From Symbiodinium natans (lineage: Eukaryota > Sar > Dinophyceae > Suessiales > Symbiodiniaceae), in assembly GCA_905221605.1 (NCBI GenBank), contig CAJNDS010000669.1, positions 859,751 through 920,948 on the forward strand: 61,198 bases of DNA. Reading direction: 5' to 3'. Numbering within the stretch: position 1 is the first letter of the stretch; every line of letters begins with the position of its first letter. The translations under genes and the position numbers were made by a program. The notes below the pieces were generated by a model that had not been told where the DNA came from, ran no database searches, and worked only from the letters and a program-made list of their open reading frames with translations. Shown here piece after piece: positions 1 through 10,080 of the stretch.

Positions 1-1128
1 TCTGAAACCCGGGGGAGGAGACGGCGCTGCCAGGAGTGCTGCCAGGGGCTCGGCATCGTGTGTGGCGGTGGTTCCTGGTTGCCCGCACTGTATACACATG
101 TATACACTGTAGGAGACATCGAGGCAACCTCAGGCTCCGGCAGAACTTGGCCCCGTTGCGGCGTCGAAGCCGTCGCTCGAGGCCAAGGCCCCGTTTTAAA
201 CTGTTTTAAAGGGACCACGAACGCGCCGTGCCATACCGGAGCCGGTGCGGCGGAAGAAAAGTAACAACAACGCGACACGAGAATACCATGAAGAGTGGAA
301 ACTCGCAACAAGAAAGCAGCACTTTTCTCGTTTCCGCGCTTTTTCGGGTTCCGCGCTTTTCGCGTTTTTGTCTTGTGTTTTTACGTTGGTCGCGCTTTCC
401 GCTGTCAGCAGTTTCAATAGCATGACGACATCCCTTTCAAGAGAGTATGCAGCAGGCTCTTAATGCTAGATAGACCTTATGCTCGGTCGCTCAGGGCTAT
501 TCATGGGAGCAAGCTGTCTCTGGTGCATGGGGAGTGGTTTCGGTTTAACGGCTGCCAATGTTTAAGGTCCTGCAGCTTCTCCTTTTGGGGAATGTCTCTT
601 CTCGCAAATTTTCGAGCGCATGTCAGGTGAGCACCAAAGGTAAATCCTGATCTCTGCGCTCATATTCTGGCATGTCGCAGAGGCAAAGATGTCAGGCGTT
701 CGTATTGAGTTTGTCGCATCTTTCGCTTTTCGAGTTGTGTTCGTGTTTGCTTTCTGGGCCTTTTTGGTAGGCACATTTTCGAATTTTTTCCCGAGTTGCA
801 TGAGTTTTACATTTTTCTTTCGAATTTGCCACGGCGTCACCGTTAGCCAAGACCCATTGGCATTAGGAGCCTTGCAACACCTCTGCCTTGTAAGGATGTG
901 CTTCTTGGGGTGTGGTGGGTACAGGGCGTCGCCAAGCCACAGTTGCATGCGCAGGAAGGCCCTCCTTCTCTCGAGGGCCACTCATCCCATTCAAAGCTCC
1001 GGCACGAGGCACAAGATTGCGGAAGTTCACGGCCGAAAAAGTGCGTTCGTTCACCTTGCTTGTCCGAGAGTGCACGTGTCATCGGCGCAATCCAGTATCT
1101 TGCAGCAAAGCCCTGCTTCCAAATCCAG

Positions 1129-1280
1129 GCAAGATATTGTCAGTGTACAAGAGACATGTCAAGACGATCTCCCGAATTGTTGCGCTTGCCCGGGAGGCAA
1201 GTAAGCCTCGGACGCCGGAGACGCTGGAGGACCAACCAATGCTCACCGCAGCCTTACAGATACCAAGTCAAAGAGAGTTT
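1129..1280 (+). CDS. internal exon, unrecognised protein
   Basis: The frame follows a CCAG acceptor and reads KILSVYKRHVKTISRIVALA, then a Lys/Arg/Pro/Glu segment, up to a GTGAGA donor at 1281. The frame stays open to a stop at 1290-1292. It is helix-like, basic and soluble, with no recognised domain. It is the first convincing coding island in the window; the first 1.1 kb holds no exon I can support. The boundaries come from splice signals only. Confidence 0.5.
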
Positions 1281-1555
1281 CGTGAGACGTGAGGGCTAGG
1301 ACAAGTTGAGAGGAAGTGCAAGCCATGCAAGCCTTCAGAATTTGTTTCTTCGCCTCAGCGGGAATGCGGTTTGAGGAGGCCCACAAGGGGTCCTTCCAGC
1401 AGGAGGCCAGTGAAAGCAGACTGCAGACCAAGCCATCCTGTTAGCGAACACGGAACATTCTTGGGACTCACGCACCGGAAGAGATGAGGAGACATGCATG
1501 GTCTTAAGATGTCTTAAGCCTCTTAAGCCTTTCTGAAGCCTCACCAAGCCTGCAG

Positions 1556-1773
1556 GTGGGTCCATTGCATGACAATGTCGATGAATGGGAGATGGAGGAC
1601 GCATCCATGGACACACCCGTGGCGATCCATGTGCATCGCACAAACGCGTTGAGTGCAGAGTACCAGCAAGGGGTCATGTCATCCCCGACCCAGACCGAGG
1701 AACAGTTTGGAGCTCCTCTATTGCCAAGAACATGCATTCCCCCATTGGTCCGTTTGCACCTGCCAGGCAACAC
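1556..1773 (+). CDS. probable exon, acidic segment
   Basis: Directly after a TGCAG acceptor the frame reads VGPLHDNVDEWEMEDASMDT and continues through a Thr/Glu/Gln-rich stretch. It is acidic and low in hydrophobic residues, so probably a linker. The end is placed at a possible GC donor (CCAG then GCAACA). The frame remains open to 1981, so the end is uncertain. No family is recognised. Confidence 0.4.
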
Positions 1774-2329
1774 TTCCAGCGCTTGCTGTTCAGCTTCGGC
1801 ATGGGGAGGCATCTCGAGTCGGTGTGTGTGTCGGACATCAGAGGGCATCAGCATGCATCAGCAGTCGCCTCCTCCCACGTGCGCATCTGCTGCTGAGACG
1901 CCGGGCCGCAGCAGCCTGGCGAAGAAAAAGACAGCAGCGGCGAAAGCCTCAGAAGCTTTAAAGTGTCCCATGCATTGCTGAAATGTCGTGAGCATGGTGC
2001 GGAAGCCGACCTTGAGGGGCTTCAGATGAACTTCAGAACTTCGGGGCTGCGACGGCTTTAAAGAATTTTGCTTACGAAGTGCATGATTTGACAAGTTGGA
2101 AGCGAGGGCAGATGCTTCGGATCAGCCGAGACTTGCTGACCTTTTCCATGCACACAGGCTGCCATGATGTTTTGCAGCCAAGACCATTCCGCCACTTCTG
2201 TTCGCCGCCCCAAGTGGCTGACCCAGGCACCAGAGACTAGTTGGCAGTTGGAGGAGGCGGAGACGGAAACCCCGGGAGAGGTCGTGTTTGGATAGCCTAC
2301 CTTGTAATCTTCCGAAGCCACCGTTTACC

Positions 2330-2617
2330 CAACGGGCAACAATCGATGATGCTGTGCAATGCTGTGCTCTCGCTTTGTTCCCTAGATTTCGTGCGTCGAT
2401 GGGCCCGAAGGGGCCGAGGGGGGAGCATTGCTTGGGCCAGGCTGAGGTCTGCGTGCCGGTTCCGCCGGTGTCCCCTGCGGCTCAGGCGCGTGGAGCGCAA
2501 TTTACAGTCCAGAGGGCCCTACTACGATCTTCCGATGGACTCCCGGGCCCAATTCACTTGCATCAGCTTAGGCAACATTTGGCAAGATTAGCCATGACCA
2601 GAGTCCCCGGTCTCTGA
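2330..2617 (+). CDS. possible exon, unrecognised
   Basis: An open frame of about 95 codons contains ATIDDAVQCCALALFPRFRA followed by a Pro/Ala/Gln-rich part. Other frames here are also partly open and no clear acceptor is visible, so it may be spurious. The sequence between this frame and the exon at 3594 shows nothing convincing. Confidence 0.22.
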   Translation, partial: QRATIDDAVQCCALALFPRFRASMGPKGPRGEHCLGQAEVCVPVPPVSPAAQARGAQFTVQRALLRSSDGLPGPIHLHQLRQHLARLAMTRVPGL

Positions 2618-3593
2618 GCCTTGGCACCGGAGGCATCCCCTTCGGGGCAGATGTCAGCTGCGAGCGAGGCTGCAACTTTTCCTGCACGACATGCAGTGTG
2701 TGGTAAGATGTGGCAAGTCAAGGTTTGCAAACGGCAGCTTCGTCTCGTCCGCGTGAAGGGAACTCTGCTAGTTCCAGGAGCTGCTCCATCTGCCACTGTC
2801 TCATGAAGCTGGCTCCTCAAAGGCCGACCGAAAGCTTGTTGAATCCAGGCGGCGCAAGTTCATAGCAGAGAGGAGATGTCTTTGCAGTTGGTTCTGACAT
2901 AAGAGTAGGCGTCAGCAATTTGAGCACACCAAGAGCAATATGTATACTTACATGCTACGGAGTCAATTTCGAGTTGGGAAATTGGGGCTGATTTGGCGTT
3001 GATGTCCAGACAATCGAAGACACAGTCAGAATACGGGACTTACAGGAACTTGCATACACCTCAGCCCTATCTTGTACCGAGTTTTGGAGTTGGGGTGCTT
3101 TTCATGTTTGGGCATCATTGGGCCCAAACCCGGCATGCAACACTCGATAACCTTCGACATTTTGTCAAGTGCGCGCTACGACTTGGCATTTCAATTTCGC
3201 TTTCTGCTTTCGGAACATGTCCACATTGTTTTCGGCACGGTTTGCTTGGCTCGCTGCCCACGGATTGCACGCAGTGCCAGGCGGGAGATGACAACTCGCC
3301 TTTGTCAGAGCCAATAGTGCAGGCTGTCTCGAAGGCAATGTGCATGCTTTCCGTGACACCTGCGCTAATCTCGGTACCTGTATTGATGTGAGTTAAATGT
3401 ATGTATCGTGGCTTTGCTATCCAACACGGCCCGGCCTTGCCATGTGAGCCCTTTGCGCTTCTGTCTGACGGGCACCTTCGTACTTGCGCCGCTGGAGTTT
3501 TGCTGCACGAATCTTGCCGCAGGATGCGTGACTGATGCGTGCCAACAGCCTCTGAGACAGTGAGCCTGTTTTCGCATTTCTTCGCATCTGCAG

Positions 3594-3872
3594 GCCGAAC
3601 CATTCCCATCGGATGTGGAGGTGTCAACAAGCACCCAGCGCCCGGCTCAAGATGAGGGTCCTGGTGTGAGCTTCGAGAAGGGCTGCAAGAGTGCTGCAAG
3701 AGTACTGCAAGACACTCCGCACATCTCCGCACCTTTGCCTGAGCCGTCGCCTGTTCTACCAGTAAGATGCTCTGAGTCTGAGGTTAATGCTTTTGACGTG
3801 GGCCCGATGGGGCCGCAATGCATGGCGCATCAAGCAGGAGGATCAGATCAAGCAGATGCAGCACAGGCCTGA
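3594..3872 (+). CDS. probable terminal exon, Ser/Pro/Gln-rich C terminus
   Basis: A pyrimidine-rich tract and CTGCAG acceptor at 3591-3593 are followed by a 92-codon frame that starts AEPFPSDVEVSTSTQRPAQD and ends in TGA at 3870-3872. The composition (Ser, Pro, Gln, acidic residues) suits a disordered tail. The acceptor, the length of the frame and its stop make this one of the better calls on the left side. The stop could instead lie beyond an unseen donor. Confidence 0.55.
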   Translation, partial: AEPFPSDVEVSTSTQRPAQDEGPGVSFEKGCKSAARVLQDTPHISAPLPEPSPVLPVRCSESEVNAFDVGPMGPQCMAHQAGGSDQADAAQA

Positions 3873-4005
3873 AATGTCAAGCCGGCTAAAGCCTTGCGAA
3901 GCCCCCATGCCAAGTGCGAGAATCAATTCCTGCATGACTTGGGGGGATCCATGAATGCATCCCTTCCTGCTGTTTTCATTGTGGATTCATCACGGCTTGC
4001 GTTAG

Positions 4006-4129
4006 GCGCTTTCCTCGCACGCCGGCACCACCGCGAGAGCCGCTGTCCCCGCAGCCAACGCCCCGCGAGCGCCTGACGGAGACCCCAGGCCCGGCTCAGC
4101 GAGACATTTTGCATGAGGCGGTGCCATGA
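4006..4129 (+). CDS. probable exon, Pro/Arg-rich
   Basis: After a GTTAG acceptor the frame reads RFPRTPAPPREPLSPQPTPR, then ERLTETPGPAQRDILHEAVP up to TGA at 4127-4129. Third positions are mostly G or C. It may belong to the same gene as the exon ending at 3872, if that stop is not used, or to the next gene. It looks like a disordered proline-rich linker. Confidence 0.42.
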
Positions 4130-4140
4130 CACGGTGCCAG

Positions 4141-4263
4141 CTTGTGAGGCTCGACTCCTTCCGGATCTCCTGCCTCGCGACCACGGACTGGTGCAGCTGC
4201 CTGGAGAGCCGGCGGCGAGCTAGGCGCAGCGGCGCAGCCCAATTTGCGGTTTGCATATGCTGA
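4141..4263 (+). CDS. possible exon, Cys/Arg-rich
   Basis: Immediately after a GCCAG acceptor, 40 codons with very high GC3 read LVRLDSFRISCLATTDWCSC and then an Arg-rich stretch to TGA. A second frame over the same bases (ACEARLLPDLLPRDHGLVQL) is also open, so the true frame is uncertain. The gap from the preceding island is only 11 bp, too short for a normal intron, so the two islands may be one exon with a boundary I misplace. Confidence 0.32.
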   Translation, partial: LVRLDSFRISCLATTDWCSCLESRRRARRSGAAQFAVCIC

Positions 4264-4513
4264 TCATCGGGATCTCTGAGGGCGTGGGTAGTGGACGCCG
4301 TGGAATAGCCTCTTTGCGATCGAAAAAAAGATTATGAAAAGATGCGATGGCGCAGGCTACGTTGGCCCTGGGAAAGGATGAGACAGGGAGGTTGACAGGG
4401 CAAATGCCACGATTCCTGGGTGGGGAACGGTGGGCCTGATTCGGGGGGCCGGGGGGATACGCCAGCGCAGGGGGTTTGAGAATGGTTGAGGGCTGTGCCG
4501 CAAGTTGATCTAC

Positions 4514-4704
4514 CGCGATTGTACAGAGATGCACAGAGCATCTCCATGGTGCAGGCATGGGCACCACCGTCCACAGCCGTGAAGGGCGCAGCGAAGGCCG
4601 TGACGAACGCAACGACCGCTTTGCCTTCGCGGAGCTGCGAGAGGCGCCAGCCATCGAACATATCGAACTCTGCCCAAGAATTTGCAACCATGTGCATGTT
4701 GGGC
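4514..4704. CDS. exon readable on either strand
   Basis: On the minus strand a CCCCAG acceptor and a GTAGAT donor bracket a frame containing SWAEFDMFDGWRLSQLREGK followed by a hydrophobic beta-like stretch (KAVVAFVTAFAAPFTAVDGG). On the plus strand the same bases give EGRDERNDRFAFAELREAPA, also GC3-rich. The minus reading has better splice signals and a more natural composition. The plus reading fits the direction of all neighbours. The strand is left open. Confidence 0.4.
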
Positions 4705-5557
4705 CTGGGGTTCGAGAAACTCCAGGCATCATATACACATGTCACATATACACAGCCTTCGGTTTCTCGTCACGTGCCAGGAGCAGCGGGATTCCATGGC
4801 CCAGCAAGGTGCGAGGCCACCCGGGCCAACCTTCTGCTGTCTTCCGTGGCCGTCACATTCTACATAACCACGATTATCCAGACATAGCCCGACACGGTCT
4901 GCACAAGAACGAATTGGAAATTGTGGTCTGCAGACGTGCGCGCCGGTGCACGGCAACTTGTCGGGAGGACCAAGTTGGTCCGTGCTTTGGGTGGCAATGC
5001 TGCCACCGCGCACAGTACTGGCACCCCTGGCTTTGGTGTTGCGTCTTGGAAGCAAGGAGCTTGTTCTAAACAGCGAATGCAGTCGAAGTAATTCTGTGTA
5101 TATGGCAGCAGGCCTCGGAGAATCTCGCAAGAACACTCGGAGAAACTAGGACACCCCGGGCTTCCCGGCCAGCGGCGCAGCTTCAGCCGACGCATCGGTG
5201 GCCAGCAGCGGCGTGGCGAGTCCCGTCAAGGCCTTTTGAACAGCTCCAGGACTTCAATTAGACGGGTGTTCTGTTGCATCTGAGTAGCGCCCACGAGTCT
5301 AAGTGAATTTATCTTTGTAGCCTTCCAGGCCAATAGTGTTTAAATGTCTTCGGGCGCTTTGAGCTGGGTACTGCTAGGCCGGCTCACCTTGCTATTCCAG
5401 AGCAAAGCGTGTAGCGCTAATGGACCAGTGGCAAACCCGCATAATCCACACGGAACCCCCTAACGTAGCTGTGCACAGATGCAGGCTCGTAGAAAGTATC
5501 CAACGTGTAAGACGAAACATGCAAAGTGTGTGGTGTGCATGTCTCGTGCATTTTCGT

Positions 5558-5656
5558 GCGTTGAAGGGTGGCCAGATGTCGCCGTGGATCCTGGAGGCCG
5601 AGGCTCTCTGTGAGGTGCGCCGACGTCGAGCGACTTCCCAAGTTGAACTCTGGTGA
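5558..5656 (+). CDS. probable exon, charged helix
   Basis: The frame contains MSPWILEAEALCEVRRRRAT and ends in TGA at 5654-5656. An acceptor-like AAG precedes it and a GTGCGC donor could end it earlier, near 5611. The Glu/Ala then Arg pattern suggests a helix. No family is recognised. The region 4,740-5,550 holds competing short frames on both strands that I could not separate. Confidence 0.35.
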   Translation, partial: ALKGGQMSPWILEAEALCEVRRRRATSQVELW

Positions 5657-6019
5657 AGCTCAGATCTTGGGCTCGGCCTCTGAGACCCTGCAATTGCCTC
5701 TATTAAATTATATGCCCAGGCCCGACAGGTTACGGAGCCTTCGATTGCACGATTGCACGAGATTGGGAATTGACAGTAAAACCCCACGAAGCCACAGAAG
5801 CCCGGGCAGAAGGCTGTTTTTTTGCCCACCTTAGAAACACAATGAACAATCTCTGCGTGGCATTCTGCACAGACTGTATGCCGCGGTCGCAGTCGTGCAG
5901 GAGTCTGAGGAAGATGCCTCGCCCGGAGGAGGCATTCTGCGGGGCTGTTTTTGGCGAGGCTGTGTGTGGAGTTCGGCTTTTTGTCAGGTTGGAGCCTCGA
6001 TCCAGGGTGTCTGCCTCAG

Positions 6020-6136
6020 ACTCACGCTTCCTCGGACGGATTCGATTTCGCACAAGTGAAATCAAGTGAGAAGCTACAGAAAGAGATGGAGAAGGAGATT
6101 CCTTTTTTCAGTATATCGCAGCACCCTCATAGGTAG
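6020..6136 (+). CDS. possible exon, Lys/Glu helix
   Basis: The frame reads DGFDFAQVKSSEKLQKEMEK and then a hydrophobic patch before TAG. The heptad-like KLQKEMEKEI suggests a short coiled coil. The overlapping frame just upstream is also open, so the start is uncertain. Confidence 0.3.
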   Translation, partial: THASSDGFDFAQVKSSEKLQKEMEKEIPFFSISQHPHR

Positions 6137-6197
6137 GGAGTGGTCGTATTTCAGCTGTTTCCTTCCTGGCTCGAGAGATGGGGTCAGAGTCGGTCAG

Positions 6198-6307
6198 AGT
6201 CTCGACGGGCATGTGGCAAGGCCAGACAACTTGCTTGTCATAGAAGAAGAGCTCCACGGGCAACAGAAAAAAGTCGAGCCGGCGGCGCAGGCCCCCAGCA
6301 AGCTCCT
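6198..6307 (+). CDS. exon, acidic/Gln-rich
   Basis: A GTCAG acceptor is followed by SLDGHVARPDNLLVIEEELH and then GQQKKVEPAAQAPSKLL, ending at a possible GT donor at 6308. GC3 is high and the composition is protein-like. It is probably part of the same gene as the next exons at 6.7-7.5 kb, judging only by strand and spacing. Confidence 0.55.
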
Positions 6308-6679
6308 GTGTTCCCCTTGCATTTCGTGGCTGTGTTCGTTCGTAGAGGCCTGGGAGGCACTAGTGTAGGTACTGTCAGCAGAACGGAGGCTGTGATCACG
6401 CGCGGGTTCTCTGGCTTTTGTATGAGTTCGCGTCGTGTGAAGATTCTGGAGCATTGTTGACGAACGGACTCTCATTGAGCTCTTCTTATCCTCACACGTG
6501 TAGCCTGACAAGATGCTCATGCAACAATAATGTCGCGAGCGTGTGAACCTGCCACTTTGGCCGTTTGGCTTCAAGTTTTTTCCAGCTTACCATACAAGTA
6601 TGGGAATGGTCTTAGAATCAGAACGTGCGTGCGGTGAGGTTGTGGGGTGACGTCTGTTGTCAGTTAGTTGACTTCTCAG

Positions 6680-6775
6680 GCCAATGAAGACCAGGAGGTC
6701 TTGGACGAGGATGAGCTCGAGCGGGTGGAGATGTCCACGACCTACTTCCTCTGCACCAGTCGCAAACGAAACCAG
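6680..6775 (+). CDS. exon, acidic
   Basis: A TCTCAG acceptor is followed by 32 codons beginning ANEDQEVLDEDELERVEMST, then TYFLCTSRKRNQ before TGA. The exon may end earlier at an unseen donor. The very acidic N-terminal half and high GC3 make chance occurrence unlikely. No family is recognised. Confidence 0.55.
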
Positions 6776-6981
6776 TGAACCCGAACCGTCCATAACCGTC
6801 CCCAACCCATTCCCCAAAATCAAGGTTTGAGGAAAGCCCCAGCAAGAAGTCGACGCAGGCTCAGGCATGAGCCGTGAGCCTTGAGTTGCAATGTCTGTAG
6901 CAAAAGAGGCCGTGCATGCGAATCGGTTTTGGGGCTTCCAAAGGCATGGTCATGCAACAGCAGCATGGGTGCAGGTTCCGA

Positions 6982-7085
6982 GCTCACCTCTTGATACTTC
7001 GAGAAAAGAGGCAGAAGAGAAGATGAGCAAGGCCAGCGGGACTGGAGATGGGGCGTGGCATCACAAACGAACCGAGACAGCATGA
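6982..7085 (+). CDS. probable exon, Lys/Glu/Ser-rich
   Basis: The frame contains LDTSRKEAEEKMSKASGTGD followed by GAWHHKRTETA and TGA. The charged part could be helical and the Gly/Ser part a linker. The upstream part of the same frame (from 6891) is less convincing, so I start it where composition becomes coding-like. Confidence 0.38.
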
Positions 7086-7358
7086 AGCGGATATCTGGAG
7101 CCTTTGAGAGTTCGTTCCCCTCCTGCAGAGTCTCGTCAGCTCCTTTCAATCAGTCCAAGTCTCCTCCAGGACGATTCTGCCCATCAGCCCTTCGAGTCGC
7201 CTCGTTGCATTTATGAAGCGAAGCGGCTCCGGAATGCACGTGGAGTCTTGCCGATCACCGCTTCAAGTTCCTTCGGGTGGCTTTTGCGTGATGTCGTTCA
7301 CACGAATGCTTCCTCTTTCAGTACTGCCCAGTAGGCAGGGTTGTCCTATGACACGAAG

Positions 7359-7464
7359 GTATATTGTCGGCGAGAAAGTCTCGTACTACTCCAGCTCTCA
7401 CGGTGCCTGGATGCCAGCACGCATCGTGGAGCGGAAGAGCAGGCGCCTGTTATCGCCAGAGCCG
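7359..7464 (+). CDS. exon with SH3-like/Tudor-like motif
   Basis: After a GAAG acceptor the frame reads YIVGEKVSYYSSSHGAWMPA and then RIVERKSRRLLSPEP, up to a GTGCTG donor at 7465. A VG-[DE]-[KR]-V-x-Y-x-S-x-x-H-G-x-W pattern is known from small SH3-like/Tudor-like barrels that recur in dinoflagellate proteins (family knowledge, from memory). Such domains usually mediate protein or peptide binding. Only the first strands of the barrel are visible in this exon. Confidence 0.55.
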
Positions 7465-7735
7465 GTGCTGTAGTGGTACTCGAGGGGCTTTGAGTTTTGG
7501 GTCTTCGGTCAGGTCCTTGATCTGCCTAAGTCTCAAGAGATCAGCAGAAGATGGTTCTGTCATGCCATACTAAGTATATAGTCCCTTGTCTAGAAGCAGA
7601 AGAGTCGGGTGAGTGTTCTCTTGTACAGTACATGCCTCAAAGGCAGCAGCATGGCGATCGTGCTGTGCGAAACAAAGTTGCAGAATACAACGAGCAGAAA
7701 CATCCACAAGGATAGCTGTCTTCGTATGCTCACAG

Positions 7736-7838
7736 GACTATCTACGTCATCGACAAGCAGATGCGCGGCTGCTTGGCCAAGGCTGTCCGGTCTTCTTGCT
7801 GGCATGCGGTCATGCAGTCAAAAGCGCATGTTTCCTAA
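7736..7838 (+). CDS. probable exon, basic
   Basis: A CACAG acceptor is followed by TIYVIDKQMRGCLAKAVRSS, with third positions almost all G or C across the first 18 codons. The frame then runs to TAA at 7836-7838. A second frame through the same bases is also open but less GC3-rich. No family is recognised. Confidence 0.4.
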
Positions 7839-8032
7839 AGTGCTCTAGCTGCCTTTTCATGTGCCAGCCAAGAAAGACCAACTGCCCAGCTCGCATCCTG
7901 ACGTCGGGAACCTCTTGATGCCTCATCGATACTTCGTTGTTACTGATGGAACAAGGGGCCGGCTTGACAGCTGATCCACGAATCTAGATTCCTAGTTGTA
8001 CCTTCGTTTCTCTGCCACGAGATACGTGACAG

Positions 8033-8104
8033 GTTCGCGCTTCCGACCTGGTCTGCGAGAGGGAGGAGGAGAAGAACCCGGCTGGGCGCTTATCAGAGCC
8101 TTGC
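8033..8104 (+). CDS. small exon, charged
   Basis: This 72-bp exon lies between a TGACAG acceptor and a near-consensus GTAAGC donor at 8105. It reads VRASDLVCEREEEKNPAGRL then SEPC. The paired splice signals and GC3 make it a good call. Probable coiled coil or linker. Confidence 0.52.
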
Positions 8105-9997
8105 GTAAGCTGACGGCCTAAAGGCTACGCAAACTTTGTAGTTTTCAAAAGGAATTAGCTCAGCTGACGACGAGGAGCAGTTGGTTTTAGAATCTTCCTT
8201 CCATGTACTTTCATGTCAAGTTATACTAGATTTTTCAAACAACTTCAGGTGTCGGGCTGTCTGCAGGTTCAGGACTTCACGACTTGGGGTCTCATAGCAT
8301 GACGGTGTAGGAACAGCCAGGCCTTAGGGAGTGGGGAGGGGCCGCCTTGGCTTTTGACAAACCACAAAAACTTCGACGAAGCTCGACAGACCAATTGTCC
8401 GATTTTGGGAAGTCCAAACAAATGACAGACCACACCGCGAACCCCCACGAACCCAAAAGGAAACTTTGCAAACTTCTTCACGCACAACCACCACGAAAAA
8501 CTTAACATTTGGAAAAACGTCGGGTTTGTGGCAAAATGACATGAAAACCATAGTAGACTATAAATGGACTCGATGTTGGGTACACCTTTGTACACCGGGC
8601 CTCCGAGAAGGCGTGTTGTGCAAGTTGGTTAGGGGAAGGGCGAGCATGGGTAGTTGGGGAATGTTGGGGACTGGTAAGACCGCCGTAGGGACCCCGAAGA
8701 AACTGTCACGGACCGACGGACTCAACCCCCTTCGGAAGTTCCTTGCAAGCCACCGAGCCGCGCAGGGATGTGTAGGGGTTCAGAAGAGCTCACTCAACTT
8801 TCGGCGGTTCGCCGAACTTGGCAGGGGGGGTGGCACGACGAAGTCTGCACTCTGGGTTCGGACGAGAATTTGCCCTCGCCTCCGGTTCGCGGAGGCTGGG
8901 CCAACTGCACTAAACTGAGCCCCTGTTTGCCGACCACACCTCGGAAGCCCATCTCTTGCTCCTTCCGCCTCGCCGTCACCTCTGCGCCTCCAGCTTCACG
9001 CCCGCCCCAAGTCTGCTTCTATCACGTGAGTTCGTTTTGCATTTAGACATGCGCATGATATCATGGTCCCGAAATCGGGGTTTGGACCTTCCTTTGACTT
9101 TGTTTTGCCGCATCACATACTTAGACTGAAATCCCGTGGAATCCTTTGTTTGTCGAACACAATGCTACAGATTTGTGAAGGTTTCGCTATCAGGCGGTCA
9201 CATGGATTTAGGCCGCCTAGACCAGTGCCATCAACGCAGCTGCGGCTTGCTGCCCAAGTGCCCGTCATTCCTCCATTATTCCTCCAGGAAGGCTACAGGC
9301 AGGCCTCTTTTGCAAGCCGACATCTCGAACTACAAACGAGTAGTTACCGTGTTTTTACTTGTTAGCATTTCTTAGCTTCATCAGAACCGGGGGGGGGGAC
9401 AATGGGGGCTTGACACCGTGCTTGACGATGGGAGCATTGGCGTTGGGATTGCAGCTCGCAGTCGAGGTGGGACATGGTCAATGAGTCAGTTAATGGTTGA
9501 GTGAGGTACTTCGGGCTTTCAGCGTCCTGGAAGTCGGCGCCCCATCTGCCAACTCGACGAGGCATGGCATCTGTCTGGCTTGCCTAAATCTGAATGTTGC
9601 CGCATATGAACCGTGTAAGCGGTTGGTTGATGATCGATGGACCCCGCGGTCAGTGGATATGCTGCGTCCCACCGGCAGGACAAGTGGCTCGAGTCCGAAA
9701 AGTCGTGCCTGCCTTGGAAGGCTTGGCGCAAGTAGTGATGCAGCAAGCGCACGTCAGAATTTCGAGAGACGAATTCTCGCAAGGTTCGAGTTCGAGGGTT
9801 TTGAAGAGTCATTCATGGTGCGGTGGTGTGGGTTGTTTTGGGGTCGCCCCAATCCTACAATGCAGTCGTCATGTTTTTTGGTCCGGTGCCAAGGTCTCGC
9901 ATATCTATTGTTGTTTGCTGGATACCTGACTTGAGAGTCTGCCGCTTGTATGTGGAAGAGAATTGGAGGGCACCGCCCTGCGCTGCCATGCACTGAG
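8105..9997. other. no confident gene (intron or intergenic)
   Basis: 1.9 kb without an exon I can support. It includes an A/C-rich stretch (about 8,340-8,500) with many short AAAC and GAACCC words, and several 60-145 codon open frames on both strands that contradict each other. The frame at 9,594-9,790 (QWICCVPPAGQVARVRKVVP) is the only one that might be real. A run of nine G lies near 9,390. Confidence 0.3.
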
Positions 9998-10080
9998 GTT
10001 CGGCAAGCCATTCTCCGGCGGCACCTTCACGGGTTCCCGGCAATCGAGGCAAGATTCCAAGACCATCCACAGACCTTCAA
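9998..10080 (+). CDS. small exon
   Basis: A CTGAG acceptor is followed by EVRQAILRRHLHGFPAIEAR and FQDHPQTFK, ending at a GTGACC donor at 10081. The minus strand of the same bases is also open (LEGLWMVLESCLDCREPVKV), but the plus reading has the splice signals and fits its neighbours. Confidence 0.45.
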
